NCBI GenBank assembly: GCA_902728285.1
Contig: CACVBU010000158.1
Span: 1,302,001 to 1,366,000, forward strand
From: Clytia hemisphaerica
Taxonomy: Eukaryota; Cnidaria; Hydrozoa; Leptothecata; Clytiidae
Reading direction: 5' to 3'
Length of the DNA stretch: 64,000 nucleotides
This document shows, one piece after another, positions 42,760-52,447 of the stretch. Each line of letters begins with the position of its first letter. Within the stretch, counting starts at the first letter, position 1. The position numbers and the translations under genes were made by a program. Under the pieces are notes generated by a model. That model saw nothing but the letters and a program-made list of their open reading frames with translations, was not told the DNA's origin and searched no databases.

Positions 42760-44931
42760 ATGGAGAATTGCAATACTAAGGAGATAAATAAAATGGAGAA
42801 AACCAGTGCAAACCGTATTTCATCAATGAAAATAAAAGTAGCCAACATTTTCAAGCATATCAATGTTAAGCTAATACCGGTCAAGTTGGCTTTTATATTT
42901 TATTACTCATCCATTGGAGCGTGGTGGCCATACATGATGTTGTTTCTAACATCGCTGGGACTAAATCCGTTCCTTGCTGGACTTTGTATTTGTGTACGAA
43001 CTGTGGTATCAACTTTTTCCGTACCATTTTGGGGTTTTATAAGCGACTTTACCGGTCGGCAACATATTGTTTATGTGATTCTAACTCTTGGTTATGCGGC
43101 AACCACGTTATCAGGTCCTATAATAGCAACAAAGTTGAATCATTTTGATCGGAATTCGACTGTAAATGGATCAATGAACGTTCACGATTCAAATACAACA
43201 TTGTTGATTCGAAATTCGACATTATTTGATCAACGAACACCACATAGCAATCATAATTTGACCGGTCTGTATCTACCATCAATATCAAGAGATTATGAAA
43301 CCAACTCTACTGATCCAATAGTAAAGAGGAACAGTAATTCTAGCTTTAGCCAATCAAAACTAGACAAGCATTCCATAGAAACGGACAACCAACCGTTGTA
43401 TTGTACATCGGAATGTAGCGACAATCGAATGTTCACCTTTATGATCATATTAAGTATTTGTATGGGGCTTTTCGAATTCTCGTTACCCGGTTTTATAGAC
43501 GTAAATGTTATGACAGTAACTTCGAAACATCCGAAAACCAGTTTCGGATTTCAGCGGGTTTTCGGCTCCGCTGGGTATGCATTTGGTAGTGTTCTTGCAG
43601 GCTTTGTTGCAGATCGTTTTCAACATCAAACATTGACTACATTTTCAGCACCTATTTTTGTATCTGTACCGTTTTTGGTTGCTGGTTTACCGTTTTATGT
43701 TATGCTTGCGTTGATGGCCAAGAAAGTTACCAGCGAGACAAAAGATGATCCAGAAGACTCTGAAGAAGAGGATAAATCAACTGAAAAATGCAAAGCAGTT
43801 TCTGGAATGTGTAAAGCAATGGAATCAACACCATCTGTGGACAATAAAGGTTATCAGAAAGAAGACAGTTTTGATACCAAATTTGTAAACGAATTATATA
43901 TCCAGAAAGAAATATTTGGCCAATCCAAAAAATCTTCCGAAACAAAAGGATATTCAGAACTAAACTTAAAGGACAATGCAGATTTCCCAAATAAAAAACC
44001 CTTATCAAAAAGTAAACTAGATAACGAGTTCAATGAATCTTGCAATAGTAGTCATAATAATGGTGCGGACAAAAAAAACGAAAATGATGAAGGTAGTAAC
44101 AGTACAGATCTTAAAATTTCAAATCTGTCGAGTTCGAATTCAAATAAGGATAGCACTGAAGACGATGAGAGATCCACAAGTAAATTAGCCAAGGATTTAC
44201 ATGAATCTGTGAAAATAACGGACAAAAATGATGAAAATTGTGACAATGCAGATCTTAAACACTCAAATCAGTCGAATAAGAAATATATAAATAACACTGA
44301 CGATGACAGCTCCACAAGTAATTTGACGGGTATCGAACTCTTGAAATTAACCACCAAAACATGTCTTCAGCCATCCATCTTCGTGCTCTTGCTCACAACT
44401 CTAATCAATGGAATCGCACTAAGTTTTATGAACAGTTTTATGTTCCTACACATGAAAGATGCAATGGGATCTCCTGATACAGTCCTCGGTTTCAACATCA
44501 CTTCAATGATTGCCGGAGAAATCATATTCTTCCTAATTACCAAAACAATAATCAATAAATTTGGAAGTTTCAAATGTTTAGTTGTTTCCTTATTTGGTAA
44601 TGGTGTTCGATTTATACTAATGGCGTTCTGTAAAAACCCTTGGTTAACATTGCCCATACAACTGCTTCATGGAGTCGGGTATGCCTTGTTTTTCGCTTCA
44701 ACTATAGAAATAGCTTACGAATTCTCACCACAAGTGATTCGAACGACTATCTTTAGTATAATTGGTAGTCTTTTCTTTTCTGTGGCAAATGTCATTGGGA
44801 ATCTACTTGGTGGTTGGATTTATGAGACTTACAAAGGACTCATCTTGTTTCTCGTGACTGGAATTTTGTGTAGTGCTTGGAGTATAGTGATTGGGTTTTA
44901 TTATTTGATGCCAAAGCCGAATAGAAAATGA
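42760..44931 (+). CDS. Major facilitator superfamily transporter, MFSD6-like
   Basis: An uninterrupted 723-codon frame starts with ATG at 42760 (MENCNTKEINKMEK). About twelve membrane segments are predicted. TM1 (residues ~40-62) contains FYYSSIGAWWPYMMLFLTSL, and WGFISDFTGRQ (~91-101) is the MFS loop 2-3 signature. A long loop (~124-220), facing the lumen or exterior, carries many N-glycosylation sequons. FGFQRVFGSAGYAFGSVLAG (~262-281) is typical of MFSD6-type proteins. A ~200-residue Ser/Asp/Lys-rich cytoplasmic loop (~322-525) separates the halves, and six more segments end at residue ~716. The substrate is unknown; the role in membrane transport is inferred from the fold. Lack of introns contrasts with the neighbouring receptor gene. 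Upstream TTG in frame (42736) is ignored. Confidence 0.9.
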   Translation: MENCNTKEINKMEKTSANRISSMKIKVANIFKHINVKLIPVKLAFIFYYSSIGAWWPYMMLFLTSLGLNPFLAGLCICVRTVVSTFSVPFWGFISDFTGRQHIVYVILTLGYAATTLSGPIIATKLNHFDRNSTVNGSMNVHDSNTTLLIRNSTLFDQRTPHSNHNLTGLYLPSISRDYETNSTDPIVKRNSNSSFSQSKLDKHSIETDNQPLYCTSECSDNRMFTFMIILSICMGLFEFSLPGFIDVNVMTVTSKHPKTSFGFQRVFGSAGYAFGSVLAGFVADRFQHQTLTTFSAPIFVSVPFLVAGLPFYVMLALMAKKVTSETKDDPEDSEEEDKSTEKCKAVSGMCKAMESTPSVDNKGYQKEDSFDTKFVNELYIQKEIFGQSKKSSETKGYSELNLKDNADFPNKKPLSKSKLDNEFNESCNSSHNNGADKKNENDEGSNSTDLKISNLSSSNSNKDSTEDDERSTSKLAKDLHESVKITDKNDENCDNADLKHSNQSNKKYINNTDDDSSTSNLTGIELLKLTTKTCLQPSIFVLLLTTLINGIALSFMNSFMFLHMKDAMGSPDTVLGFNITSMIAGEIIFFLITKTIINKFGSFKCLVVSLFGNGVRFILMAFCKNPWLTLPIQLLHGVGYALFFASTIEIAYEFSPQVIRTTIFSIIGSLFFSVANVIGNLLGGWIYETYKGLILFLVTGILCSAWSIVIGFYYLMPKPNRK

Positions 44932-44992
44932 CACTTTTTAGCAACATTTTCTACAGAATAATATTATAAAAAGAATATAAGCCGTTGTTCCT

Positions 44993-45100
44993 GGTGAAGT
45001 AGAATTTTGTGTAGTGCTTTGAGTGCAGTGACGGGATTTACTGATTTAAATTGGTAACAAAGCCAAATAAAAAATGAGACTTTTTTAGCAACATTTTTTA
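44993..45100 (+). pseudogene. Duplicated 3' end of the MFSD6-like gene
   Basis: This stretch repeats the last ~65 coding bases and ~35 bases of 3' flank of the transporter (shared AATTTTGTGTAGTGCTT, AAAGCCAAATAAAAAATGA and TTTTTAGCAACATTTT). It has substitutions and small gaps that break the frame. It is a tandem partial duplication. Confidence 0.7.
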
Positions 45101-45106
45101 CAAAGA

Positions 45107-45340
45107 AATACTCACTTATTTTATATAAGAACACGAGGCTGAACCTAAGAACAAATTGAGAATAATCCTGAGCCTCAGCTTTCAGAAATTACTTAGAAAG
45201 TACTTATTTTAAACCCATTTTAAGTTTTTATATAAAAAAAAAACTGTACTAAAAACATCGTAAGAACATTTAAGCCTAAAAAAAAATTAAGAACAGCCAA
45301 ACATGAGCCAAAATTTACTGGTTTTTATAAAAAAGTTTCT
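45107..45340. repeat. TAAGAAC-family MITE, diverged
   Basis: TTATATAAGAACACGAGGCT near the left, CCTAAGAACAAATT, CGTAAGAACATTTAAGCC and AATTAAGAACAGCC inside, and GGTTTTTATAAAAAAG near the right fit the family. Confidence 0.5.
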
Positions 45341-45363
45341 ATTATAAAAAGTATATATGCTAT

Positions 45364-46677
45364 TAAAGTCTATTCACGATAAGTGTGCACTCTTTTTTCA
45401 TTTACCTGTAACTTTTGAAGGAATTCTTCAATCTTTATAAATTTGGTATCATTGGAAAGATATTAGTGAGTGGATCAATTTGAAATAAAAAAATGTTTAA
45501 ACAAATTCTACAAATGAAGATGAAAATGAAGAAGAAAAAAATGAAGATCTTGTAGAAAGGTGCTATAACTATCATTTTCACTGAAGTGAATCCTCGATTA
45601 TCGAACATCATCACTGTGAAAAAATTTCTCAAAAATAATCATTCAGTCAAAAGATATCAAGCAAAGTTATAAGCTGATTGACGTCTAAAAACGCTGTTTT
45701 CTGCTGTTTTTTGGGGTCAATCACTTATTAACTTTGTATCATAACTTTATATTGAATAAATATTTTAGTGAAATTTCTTCATAGTGATGATCTCCTAAGA
45801 TCAAAGAATCTCTCCAGTGAAAATGAAAGTTATAGCACTTCTCTACAAGATCTTCATTTTTTTCTTCTTCATTTTCATCTTCGTTTTTAGATTTTTTTAA
45901 AGACTTTTTTATTTCAAATTGTTCCACTCACAAATATCTCTCCAACGATACTCTAGACAAGTCAATAAAGCGAATTCTATCTTAGGAGTCATCCAAAGAA
46001 GCTTCAGTGACCTGAGTCCTTCGGCATTTTGCACATTGTATACGACCTTTGTCAGACCGCATCTAGAATATGCACAATCAGTATGGCAACCGAAATTACG
46101 CCGCAGCGTTAATCTGATTGAAGGGGTCCAAAGACGGGCAACAAGACTGATTCCGCAGTATCGTAATCTCCACTATGAGGAGCGTTTACAAAGACTCAAG
46201 CTTCCATCTCTTGAGTTTAGAAGACTTTTCTGCGATATGGTCCAAATGTATAAGCATATCCATTTTTATGATCCAAAAACAACTCGGGACAAGCTAGTTA
46301 AAAGAACTCGTCCAGCCAGATTTCACGATCACGAATTCGTTCCAAACTTTGCTGCTGATGGTCTTCGAGGAGCGCAAACAAAGTCATTCTACTATAGAAC
46401 AATCCCTACATGGAATGCATTGCCACGATTTGTCGTCGAGTCGACCTCCATTCACTTGTTTAAACAAAACCTTAATGAAGCGTGGAAAAGACACAAACTT
46501 AGATATTTAACAAATTAGAATTGTAATCAAACCGGTTCGTAGAGGCCCACCTCGGGCCTGTGAACTTGTATACTGTATAATAATAATAATGATACCAAAT
46601 TTATAAAGATTGAAGAATTCCTTCAAAAGTTATAGGTAAATGAAAAAAGAGTGCACACTTATCGTGAATAGACTTTA
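45364..46677. mobile_element. Fold-back element with ~290-bp arms, interrupted by a LINE
   Basis: The left end TAAAGTCTATTCACGATAAG is inverted at 46677. The arms can be followed inward through GTGCACTC, CAATCTTTATAAATTTGGTA, GAAGATCTTGTAGAA and CAAAGTTATAA blocks to a centre near 45690. Without the 639-bp LINE and its duplication the element would be about 670 bp. No transposase is present. Confidence 0.75.
45952..46590 (+). mobile_element. 5'-truncated non-LTR retrotransposon (CR1/Jockey-type) 3' end
   Basis: It encodes the C-terminal end of a reverse transcriptase, in frame to the stop at 46516-46518: FVRPHLEYAQSVWQP and LIEGVQRRATRLIP are hallmarks of CR1/Jockey-like elements. The 3' end carries a (TAA)n tail (TATAATAATAATAAT). 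GATAC flanks both sides (45947-45951 and 46591-46595), and the other arm of the host fold-back shows the uninterrupted site. Severe 5' truncation, typical of target-primed insertion, makes it immobile. Confidence 0.85.
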
Positions 46678-47189
46678 GATAAGAAAACATCTTGTAGCAA
46701 CTTGTAGCACAATTTGAGATGAAATTTGAGAAGCTAAGATTGACGCTATAGAAATAGGTTAGACTTGCCTCAGCTTCGGAAATGGCGGAAACTGGCTGCA
46801 AACAAATAACGTTTGATACCTCTATGTTTCGGTTAGCCTCTAGACCTGGGGAGGACTTTACTTAGGCAAAATAGGTGCTAGACGAGGGTTTTTATTCCCT
46901 CTCAAAAAATTGTACATAGTTTGTTCAGAATATTTGTTATATCGTATGTTTTGTTCATTTTAAATTGTACTGGAAAATTTATATAATAAAACATTTACTC
47001 TAATTTTTGTACCCATTAAAAATAATCAAATAAATAAATCCTCACTGTAAAATATAATACAATTCTTCCATCCCCACTGAACTTTCATACTTGAAAACCA
47101 CGGAACAGAAATCCCAACGCAAGTCATGAAAACACATCGAGTTTCAGTTCTTAATGTTTACCCCCACTAACCGTAAAAAACCCTACCAT
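46678..47189. other. Spacer, no gene seen
   Basis: AT-rich. TCCCCACTGAACTTTC-type blocks near 47070-47180 resemble decayed ACACCCC-family MITE sequence. Confidence 0.4.
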
Positions 47190-47287
47190 CCCAGCCGGCA
47201 CACAACGTCAAAACAACGTACATTTGACATTCATAACGTCCAAATAACGTTATTTGAACGTTAAAACAACGTTGTGTGCCAGCTGGG
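47190..47287. repeat. CACACAACGT-family palindromic MITE (complete)
   Basis: CCCAGCCGGCACACAACGTC at the left and ACGTTGTGTGCCAGCTGGG at the right are inverted ends of a 98-bp element that is almost entirely palindromic (CCAAATAACGTTATTTG centre). Confidence 0.8.
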
Positions 47288-47381
47288 ATCGATGATCCTA
47301 CCATGTCTGTGAGAAAGGGGGAGTCCTTATAAATGTAATGAAAAGTATACAGTTACAATAAGTTTAAATGTACAGCCGACC

Positions 47382-47633
47382 GGGGGTACTAGGACTAAAA
47401 AGGAAAAAAAATAGAAAATAAGAAAGTTTTACGACTCTTATTGGGACTAATTTGACCAAATTTTGATCGGTCAAGGGGCAAAAATGTAAAATTGTCCTAT
47501 TTTTCCGACCCTTAGTTGAGCTGAAAATTCTTTTTTTCAACTCTTAGGGACTTTCAGGTCCCAAAAAGGCGCCCTTAAGGGTGGCACATACCCGTACCCT
47601 TCACTTACTTAAGTACCCCTCACCCTGGAGACT
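47382..47633. repeat. hAT-like GGTACT MITE, diverged copy
   Basis: ACCGGGGGTACTAGGACT at the left and CTTAAGTACCCCTCACC at the right match the family ends. Interior motifs such as CGACCCTTAGTTGAG and CAACTCTTAGGGACT are degraded forms of ACCCTTAGAGAGACT. Confidence 0.6.
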
Positions 47634-47736
47634 CTAATTCTTGATAAGGCTTGTTTTATTCCATAGCAAGCTACAAATGAAAACATAAGTCAACGAACTA
47701 TAGATCATCAACATTATCGGTAATTCTTGATACACA

Positions 47737-47958
47737 TACCGTGAGATCGGGTAACTTGCATCAGTGGAGGCTAACATGCATAGCCCACAAATGAAAGACC
47801 TGGCTGGTCATTAAAATACAAAGTTAAATCAAAACAAAAATGGTAGAGTAGAGCTGCGAGCGGAGCTGCGTAGTTGAATTTAAATGACAAGACATGTCAT
47901 TCATTTGAGGGCTACGCATGTTAGCCTCCACTGATGCAAGTTTCCCGATCTCACGGTA
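47737..47958. repeat. Palindromic MITE, TACCGTGAGATCGGGTAACT ends (copy 2)
   Basis: The arms match those of 12122-12375 (CATCAGTGGAGGCTAACATG, AAAGACCTGGCTGGTCATT). This copy lacks the CATGTTATG expansion, so it approximates the ancestral state. Confidence 0.8.
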
Positions 47959-48391
47959 ACTGGCAGTCCTCTAAAAACCGACAATGCTGTAATTGTCTGA
48001 TAAGTAAATTATTTTGGATTTATAATCCAATTGTTTTCGATTGAGTGTGAAAGAAAGTGTGAATTTTACGATGGGGAAAAAGTTTCAGAGCATTTTTCTC
48101 ACAGGAGAAAATTTTCTGAATCATTCCCTCGTAGAAAATTTTGTAAGATCATTAAACTCAGGTTAGCTTCAAAAATCTTTAAGGATGCTTAAAGATCGCC
48201 TAAACGATCTTTTTAAGATCTTTTCAAGATCTTTGACGATCTTTGCACAGATCTTGGGAAGAAACGATCTTGCAAAGTTTATTTGAAAGATCTTGGCAAG
48301 ATATTATCAAGATTTTCTACCAGGATTTTTCTAGTGAAGAAAAAGGATTCCATGGGATATGTGACATAATTACAGGGATGTTTTATTGGTT
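47959..48391. other. Spacer with a GATCTT-rich patch
   Basis: Around 48165-48310 the sequence repeats AAGATC/GATCTT about twelve times in both orientations, a small motif-iterated patch without clear ends. No gene is visible. Confidence 0.45.
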
Positions 48392-48660
48392 TAGTGACTG
48401 TAGTACAGTAGTAGAGCATCCAGCTGCGGTGCGCAAGGTTGAAGATTCAACTCCCAGTCGGGTCATACCAAAGATTCTCAAAATGGTACTTGTTGTCTCT
48501 TTGCTTGATGCTCAATAATCAAAAGAAGGATCAAGGGTAAGTGGAGCAATCCAGGGAGAAAGAGTGGAGCCCTCCCCTACCTTTGGGTAGATAGCTATTG
48601 AAAGAGGAGCCGTCGGGTCGCCTCCGAGTCGCAGATTTGCTTACTTTTTTGGTTGAAAGT
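48392..48660 (+). repeat. tRNA-derived SINE
   Basis: The head has an A-box-like TAGTACAGTAGTAGAGCATC and a degenerate B box GATTCAACTCC, followed by GGGTCATACCAAAGATTCTC. I recall a similar head and tail in SINEs of several marine invertebrates, but this is unverified. The tail continues to about 48660. Confidence 0.6.
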
Positions 48661-49236
48661 CACTCTGCGAGAGCAATGTTTTGAACTGAGTCCAAAATTA
48701 ATTATTGATCAAACAACCTATTATAAATTTATTCAGAGCTATTCAAGAGTCATTCCCAACACGCAATAGGTTTTAATGATGAAAATTTGTGAATGATATA
48801 TTCAGCATTGCTTGTATATCATTCGAATACTTTCTATCAAACTTTTATTCATGAAATAGCAAGACTTGTCTCTTGTTTAATAGATTTTCTCTTGATTTTT
48901 TTTTTCTGAATCCACAGCTCGAATTGTGAATGCAATAAGAACTTCAAGTTTAGCTCAGATTTTACAAAGTTGAAAATTTTAAGTTTGAGATATATTGTCG
49001 TAATTTTTGATTGATTTTAAAAACGTTATTTTCAATTTGTTGAAATTTTAAAAACATACTACTGCCAGTTTTACGCTCGGAAAAATATTCTAATGCCATC
49101 GGATACGGAGGAATTTTTTACCTGAGAACCGCATTAATCGTCAAACTGGAAGTAGCGTGTTTTTAAGCTTTAATTAACAAATTGAAATAAAACGTATCAA
49201 CATTTGTTTTCTTACTTGTTGAAAGTTATTTTCAAA
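48661..49236. other. Upstream region of the receptor gene, no gene seen
   Basis: AT-rich. It should contain the promoter and 5' untranslated region of the Cys-loop receptor gene starting at 49237, but I cannot place a TATA box or start site with confidence. Confidence 0.4.
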
Positions 49237-49348
49237 ATGAAGCTGTTGAGACAAACTACTGCTGCTCTGATGTTGTTGCTTTTGGCAATTGTTTCGGTAT
49301 CGATGGTAAATGGTTCGATTAATAATGAGACTGATAAATTTATTGGAT
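49237..49348 (+). CDS. Cys-loop anion channel-type receptor, exon 1 (signal peptide)
   Basis: This is the first coding exon of a ligand-gated ion channel gene with seven visible exons (49237-55820). ATG at 49237 begins MKLLRQTTAALMLLLLAIVS, a clear secretory signal peptide with likely cleavage after VNG. The exon ends in phase 1 at the donor GTAAGT (49349). The assembled protein has the Cys-loop, M1, M2 and M3 of the pentameric GABA-A/glycine receptor-like family. The M2 border sequence TPARVALGITTVLTM fits chloride selectivity. It is expected in the plasma membrane of excitable or secretory cells. The ligand cannot be read from the sequence. An ACACCCC-type MITE starts only 11 bp after the donor. 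Confidence 0.8.
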
Positions 49349-49359
49349 GTAAGTTTTAT

Positions 49360-49633
49360 ACACTCCTGTGTCACAGACCCGCTGGGACCCCAGACCCACT
49401 AGGACCCCAGCCCCACGGGAAAATTTGGCAAAAGGTTCGTCCCCCGGCGGGGGGGGGATACCCTAGAATTTACACCCCACTGGGAAACTAAATTTGATTT
49501 CACCCCATTCGAAATTCGATGTTTAAAAATTACACTCCAAAACTATTCCCACTGGATTTTTTAATCTTGAAGCAATAGAATTTTTATCCCCGCTGTGTGG
49601 AAAATTTTCACCAGGGCTGTGTGACAAGAGTGT
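49360..49633. repeat. ACACCCC-family MITE in intron 1 (copy 3)
   Basis: ACACTCCTGTGTCACAGACC and GGGCTGTGTGACAAGAGTGT are inverted ends. Its left end lies 11 bp after exon 1. Confidence 0.75.
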
Positions 49634-49965
49634 TTTTATTAAAGGTTTTATAACTACATAAGTGTTCCCGTTTCATATCAGACACATATTTATTATCAAG
49701 ATGGTGTCTGCCTATTGTTATGTTATGCTGCATAAGCAAAAAATATTATTTTCCTCTTTTTGACCAATCTTGCTCCACACGTGTTGTGACAGTTTGGTTT
49801 AGAGCCTTTTCAGTACTGCGCTCATTTAAACGTGAAAAGGCTACCGTTTATTACGAAAATTGCGCCTTTAACAAATCGAGGGGCAAATCACTAAAATAAA
49901 TCTCGCATTTTTAGTCAAAGAAATATAACATGTACAAATGTTACAGGAACGGCATCCACGTAGTT

Positions 49966-50212
49966 ACACCCCTGTGTCACAGACCCAAGCCCCATTGGAA
50001 AATGTGGCAAAACTTCATGGAATTTTAGCCTCACTGGGAAATTGACTTTGATTTCATCCCCACTCAAAATTAATTCTTAAAAATTGCACTCCCAAACCAT
50101 CCCCACTGGATTTTTTAATCTTGGAGCAATTTCTATCCCCGTCGGGATTTCAAAACGAATCTTTATCCCTATCAAGGAAAAATTTCCACTGAGGCAGTGA
50201 GACAGGGGCGTG
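49966..50212. repeat. ACACCCC-family MITE in intron 1 (copy 4)
   Basis: ACACCCCTGTGTCACAGACC at the left and GCAGTGAGACAGGGGCGTG at the right are family ends. Same orientation as the copy at 49360. Confidence 0.75.
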
Positions 50213-50327
50213 AAGTTGCAGTACAAGATTTTATATTATTGTAAAAAGTCCTTATACTCTCATCTTCTAGCAACGAATTTGTATCATGGTCTCCCCCAAT
50301 ACTATTCTGTGGTTCTGGACTCCAAAG

Positions 50328-50461
50328 CAATGTCCAAACTGTTCGAAGAAATGTTTCAAGATTACGATATGAATGTTTTGCCATCCGTTTCTGGTGAAGC
50401 GCTGAATATTTCAACTGGAATGTATATTAATGATATGGTGCCTATAAACCCTATTAACATG
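50328..50461 (+). CDS. Cys-loop receptor, exon 2 (variant A)
   Basis: The acceptor AAAG at 50324-50327 keeps the phase of exon 1, and the exon ends at ATG|GTATGT (50461). It encodes SMSKLFEEMFQDYDMNVLPS followed by VSGEALNISTGMYINDMVPI and NPINM, the N-terminal extracellular segment (start of the ligand-binding domain, with an N-glycosylation sequon NIS). Splicing to exon 3 gives a continuous INPINM-HYSMDIYFRQYW, as in other family members. A second version of this exon follows at 50782-50882. Confidence 0.75.
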
Positions 50462-50781
50462 GTATGTAGCTTTTACATTTTCACAAAAGCTTTGTTTTTA
50501 GTCGAGTTTAGCATTCAAATGTCGCCTTTAAATCCTATTAACCCTGATTTGTAGGCCCCGGCCGGGGAGGGTCAGAATCTACCACCCTTGATTATTTTTT
50601 ATCTAGAGGAGCTAGAGCAATAAAAATTGGTTTAGATGTTCTCCACCATGACATAAACTTCCAGGAAGAAACAATTTTGATAACTTCATCCAAAAAGTGA
50701 TGACGTTATCAAAAAATTTCCACCTGTCATTAAAGAGCTCTTGTTTTAACACCTCCCCAAATACTATTCCATGGTTCCAAG

Positions 50782-50882
50782 GTTACGATATGAATGTGTT
50801 GCCATCTGTTTCTGGTGAATCACTAAATATTTCAACTGGAATGTATATTAATGATATGTTCCCTGTAAACCCTATTAGCATC
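50782..50882 (+). CDS. Cys-loop receptor, alternative exon 2 (variant B)
   Basis: This is a tandem copy of exon 2 that lacks the ~36 bases coding SMSKLFEEMFQD. It encodes YDMNVLPSVSGESLNISTG and MYINDMFPVNPISI. It has an acceptor CCAAG at 50777-50781 and a donor GTATGT at 50883, and both splice phases are the same as for variant A, so either exon could join exons 1 and 3 in frame. The substitutions are conservative (A to S, V to F, I to V, N to S). This suggests mutually exclusive splicing, although a decaying duplicate cannot be excluded. Confidence 0.65.
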
Positions 50883-50891
50883 GTATGTGGT

Positions 50892-51185
50892 AGTTATCAA
50901 ACAAGTGCGAGTACAATATGAGAAATATTTTACGATTTCCGAGATTTTTCCGTATAAAAAATATACGGAAAATCCGGAACGAGTGAAATATTTCCATTTT
51001 GTACGAGCAAATGTCTGATAACTGGTTTATCGGTGACCCAAAAAATGCACTTTTTCTGTTGGAAAAAAGCGCAGGGCACTTTAGCAAAGTGACGTTAGAT
51101 TGCTGCTACCGCTATGAAACAACATCTTTCCGTCAATTTATATGAAATACAAGATATATTGTGGTCACCGATAAGTGGCTTTTCC
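50892..51185. repeat. Dispersed intronic repeat (copy 1 of 2)
   Basis: It starts AAACAAGTGCGAGTACAATA and includes GAAATATTTCCATTTTGTAC, TTTATCGGTGACCC and AAAAAAGCGCAGGGCACTTT. The second copy in intron 3 is at 52448-52930, where another MITE interrupts it. Confidence 0.65.
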
Positions 51186-51684
51186 TTACACTTTCTCGAT
51201 TTCCAACCTAAGCTGTTGAAAATTAACTTTAGCATTAATAAAAAAACAACCAATTAAGCTTTGTCAGTAGTTTCATTTACTTAGATATACAACCCGGTGA
51301 CCAAAACCACCACCATTGGATTTTTGATGTGAGAACAAATAAAAAATTTTTCATCCTCCTTGGGATTTCGATAGAAATTTCGTCCCCATTGTGGAAAGAA
51401 GTTCTAATCGGAGCTGTGAGAAAGGGGTGTTTTATTTTCGTGAAAGCTTTGTTTTTAGTCTAGCTTAACATACAATTTTTGCCTTTGAAAATCATTTGTT
51501 ATAATTGGTTGAAAATAGCAAGCAAATTAGAAATCAGTGCACACTGAAGCAATTGGATTTTAATAGTATAGACGTAAAAAGGTGTATTTTGAAAATTTGC
51601 ACAGGTTATTTTCTTCTATCTGCTGAAAGTGCTCGATGATATCAAAGTTTGTTCAAATTAAAAGAAAAGAGACTTTGATTTATT

Positions 51685-52114
51685 AAGGTCTTGTTAGACG
51701 ATAACATTCGGTAACATTTTTGTGTAACATTTTCTAAAAATAGCAAATGTTGTACAAAATGTTACCGTGTAACATCGATTAACATTCAGAAACATTCAAA
51801 TGTTAACGAATGTTACGCGCAGATAGCAAATCAAAAAAAAATGATTTGCTCTCATCGGTTAACATTTTGAATCAAAGGATGCCGCCATTTAAAGGGAATT
51901 TAAAAGGATACTTCAAGTGCGCACGTGTTTTTTCGCCGATTTTTCTCTCTTTTTCTCTCTTTTTCTCTCTTTTTTAATAAAAAAAATCAAATGTTACACA
52001 CAAAATGTTTGCGTGTAACATATGTTAACATTTCTTGAGCACATTTTTGAAATCTTCTATTTTTAGAAATGTTAGCAAATGTTACACAAAAATGTTACCG
52101 TCTAACAAGACCTT
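51685..52114. repeat. MITE with iterated AATGTTAC motif
   Basis: AAGGTCTTGTTAGACG and CGTCTAACAAGACCTT are perfect 16-bp inverted ends. More than a dozen AATGTTAC/GTAACATT motifs fill both flanks of a short core with TTTTTCTCTC repeats. It ends 51 bp before exon 3. Confidence 0.8.
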
Positions 52115-52165
52115 TACTATTTAGAACTTTAAGTTTCAATGTGAATATTTATATTTAATTTCTAG

Positions 52166-52428
52166 CATTATTCAATGGATATATACTTTCGGCAATATTG
52201 GAGAGACCACCGATTGGCTTACGATCATCTTCTCCCCGATTATATTCACAAAAGATTCGAAAATCAGTCATACATAAAATCGTTTGCATTCGAATCGAAT
52301 TTCGTGAATCGAGTATGGAAACCTGATTTGTTTTTCTCGTTAGTGAAAACTGGTGAAAATGCAAAGATCACCAAACCGAATCAACTAATTCGGTTAAGTG
52401 CCAATGGTGACATCTTCTACAGCCAAAG
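52166..52428 (+). CDS. Cys-loop receptor, exon 3 (ligand-binding domain)
   Basis: The acceptor TTTCTAG (ending 52165) and donor AAAG|GTATGC define this exon. It encodes HYSMDIYFRQYWRDHRLAYD and RVWKPDLFFSLVKTGENAKI. The W-x-PD motif and the following strands are conserved throughout the Cys-loop family and form part of the binding-domain beta sandwich. It ends in phase 2 (SQ plus AG), completed by the first base of exon 4. Confidence 0.88.
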
Positions 52429-52447
52429 GTATGCATTATGAGATTAT

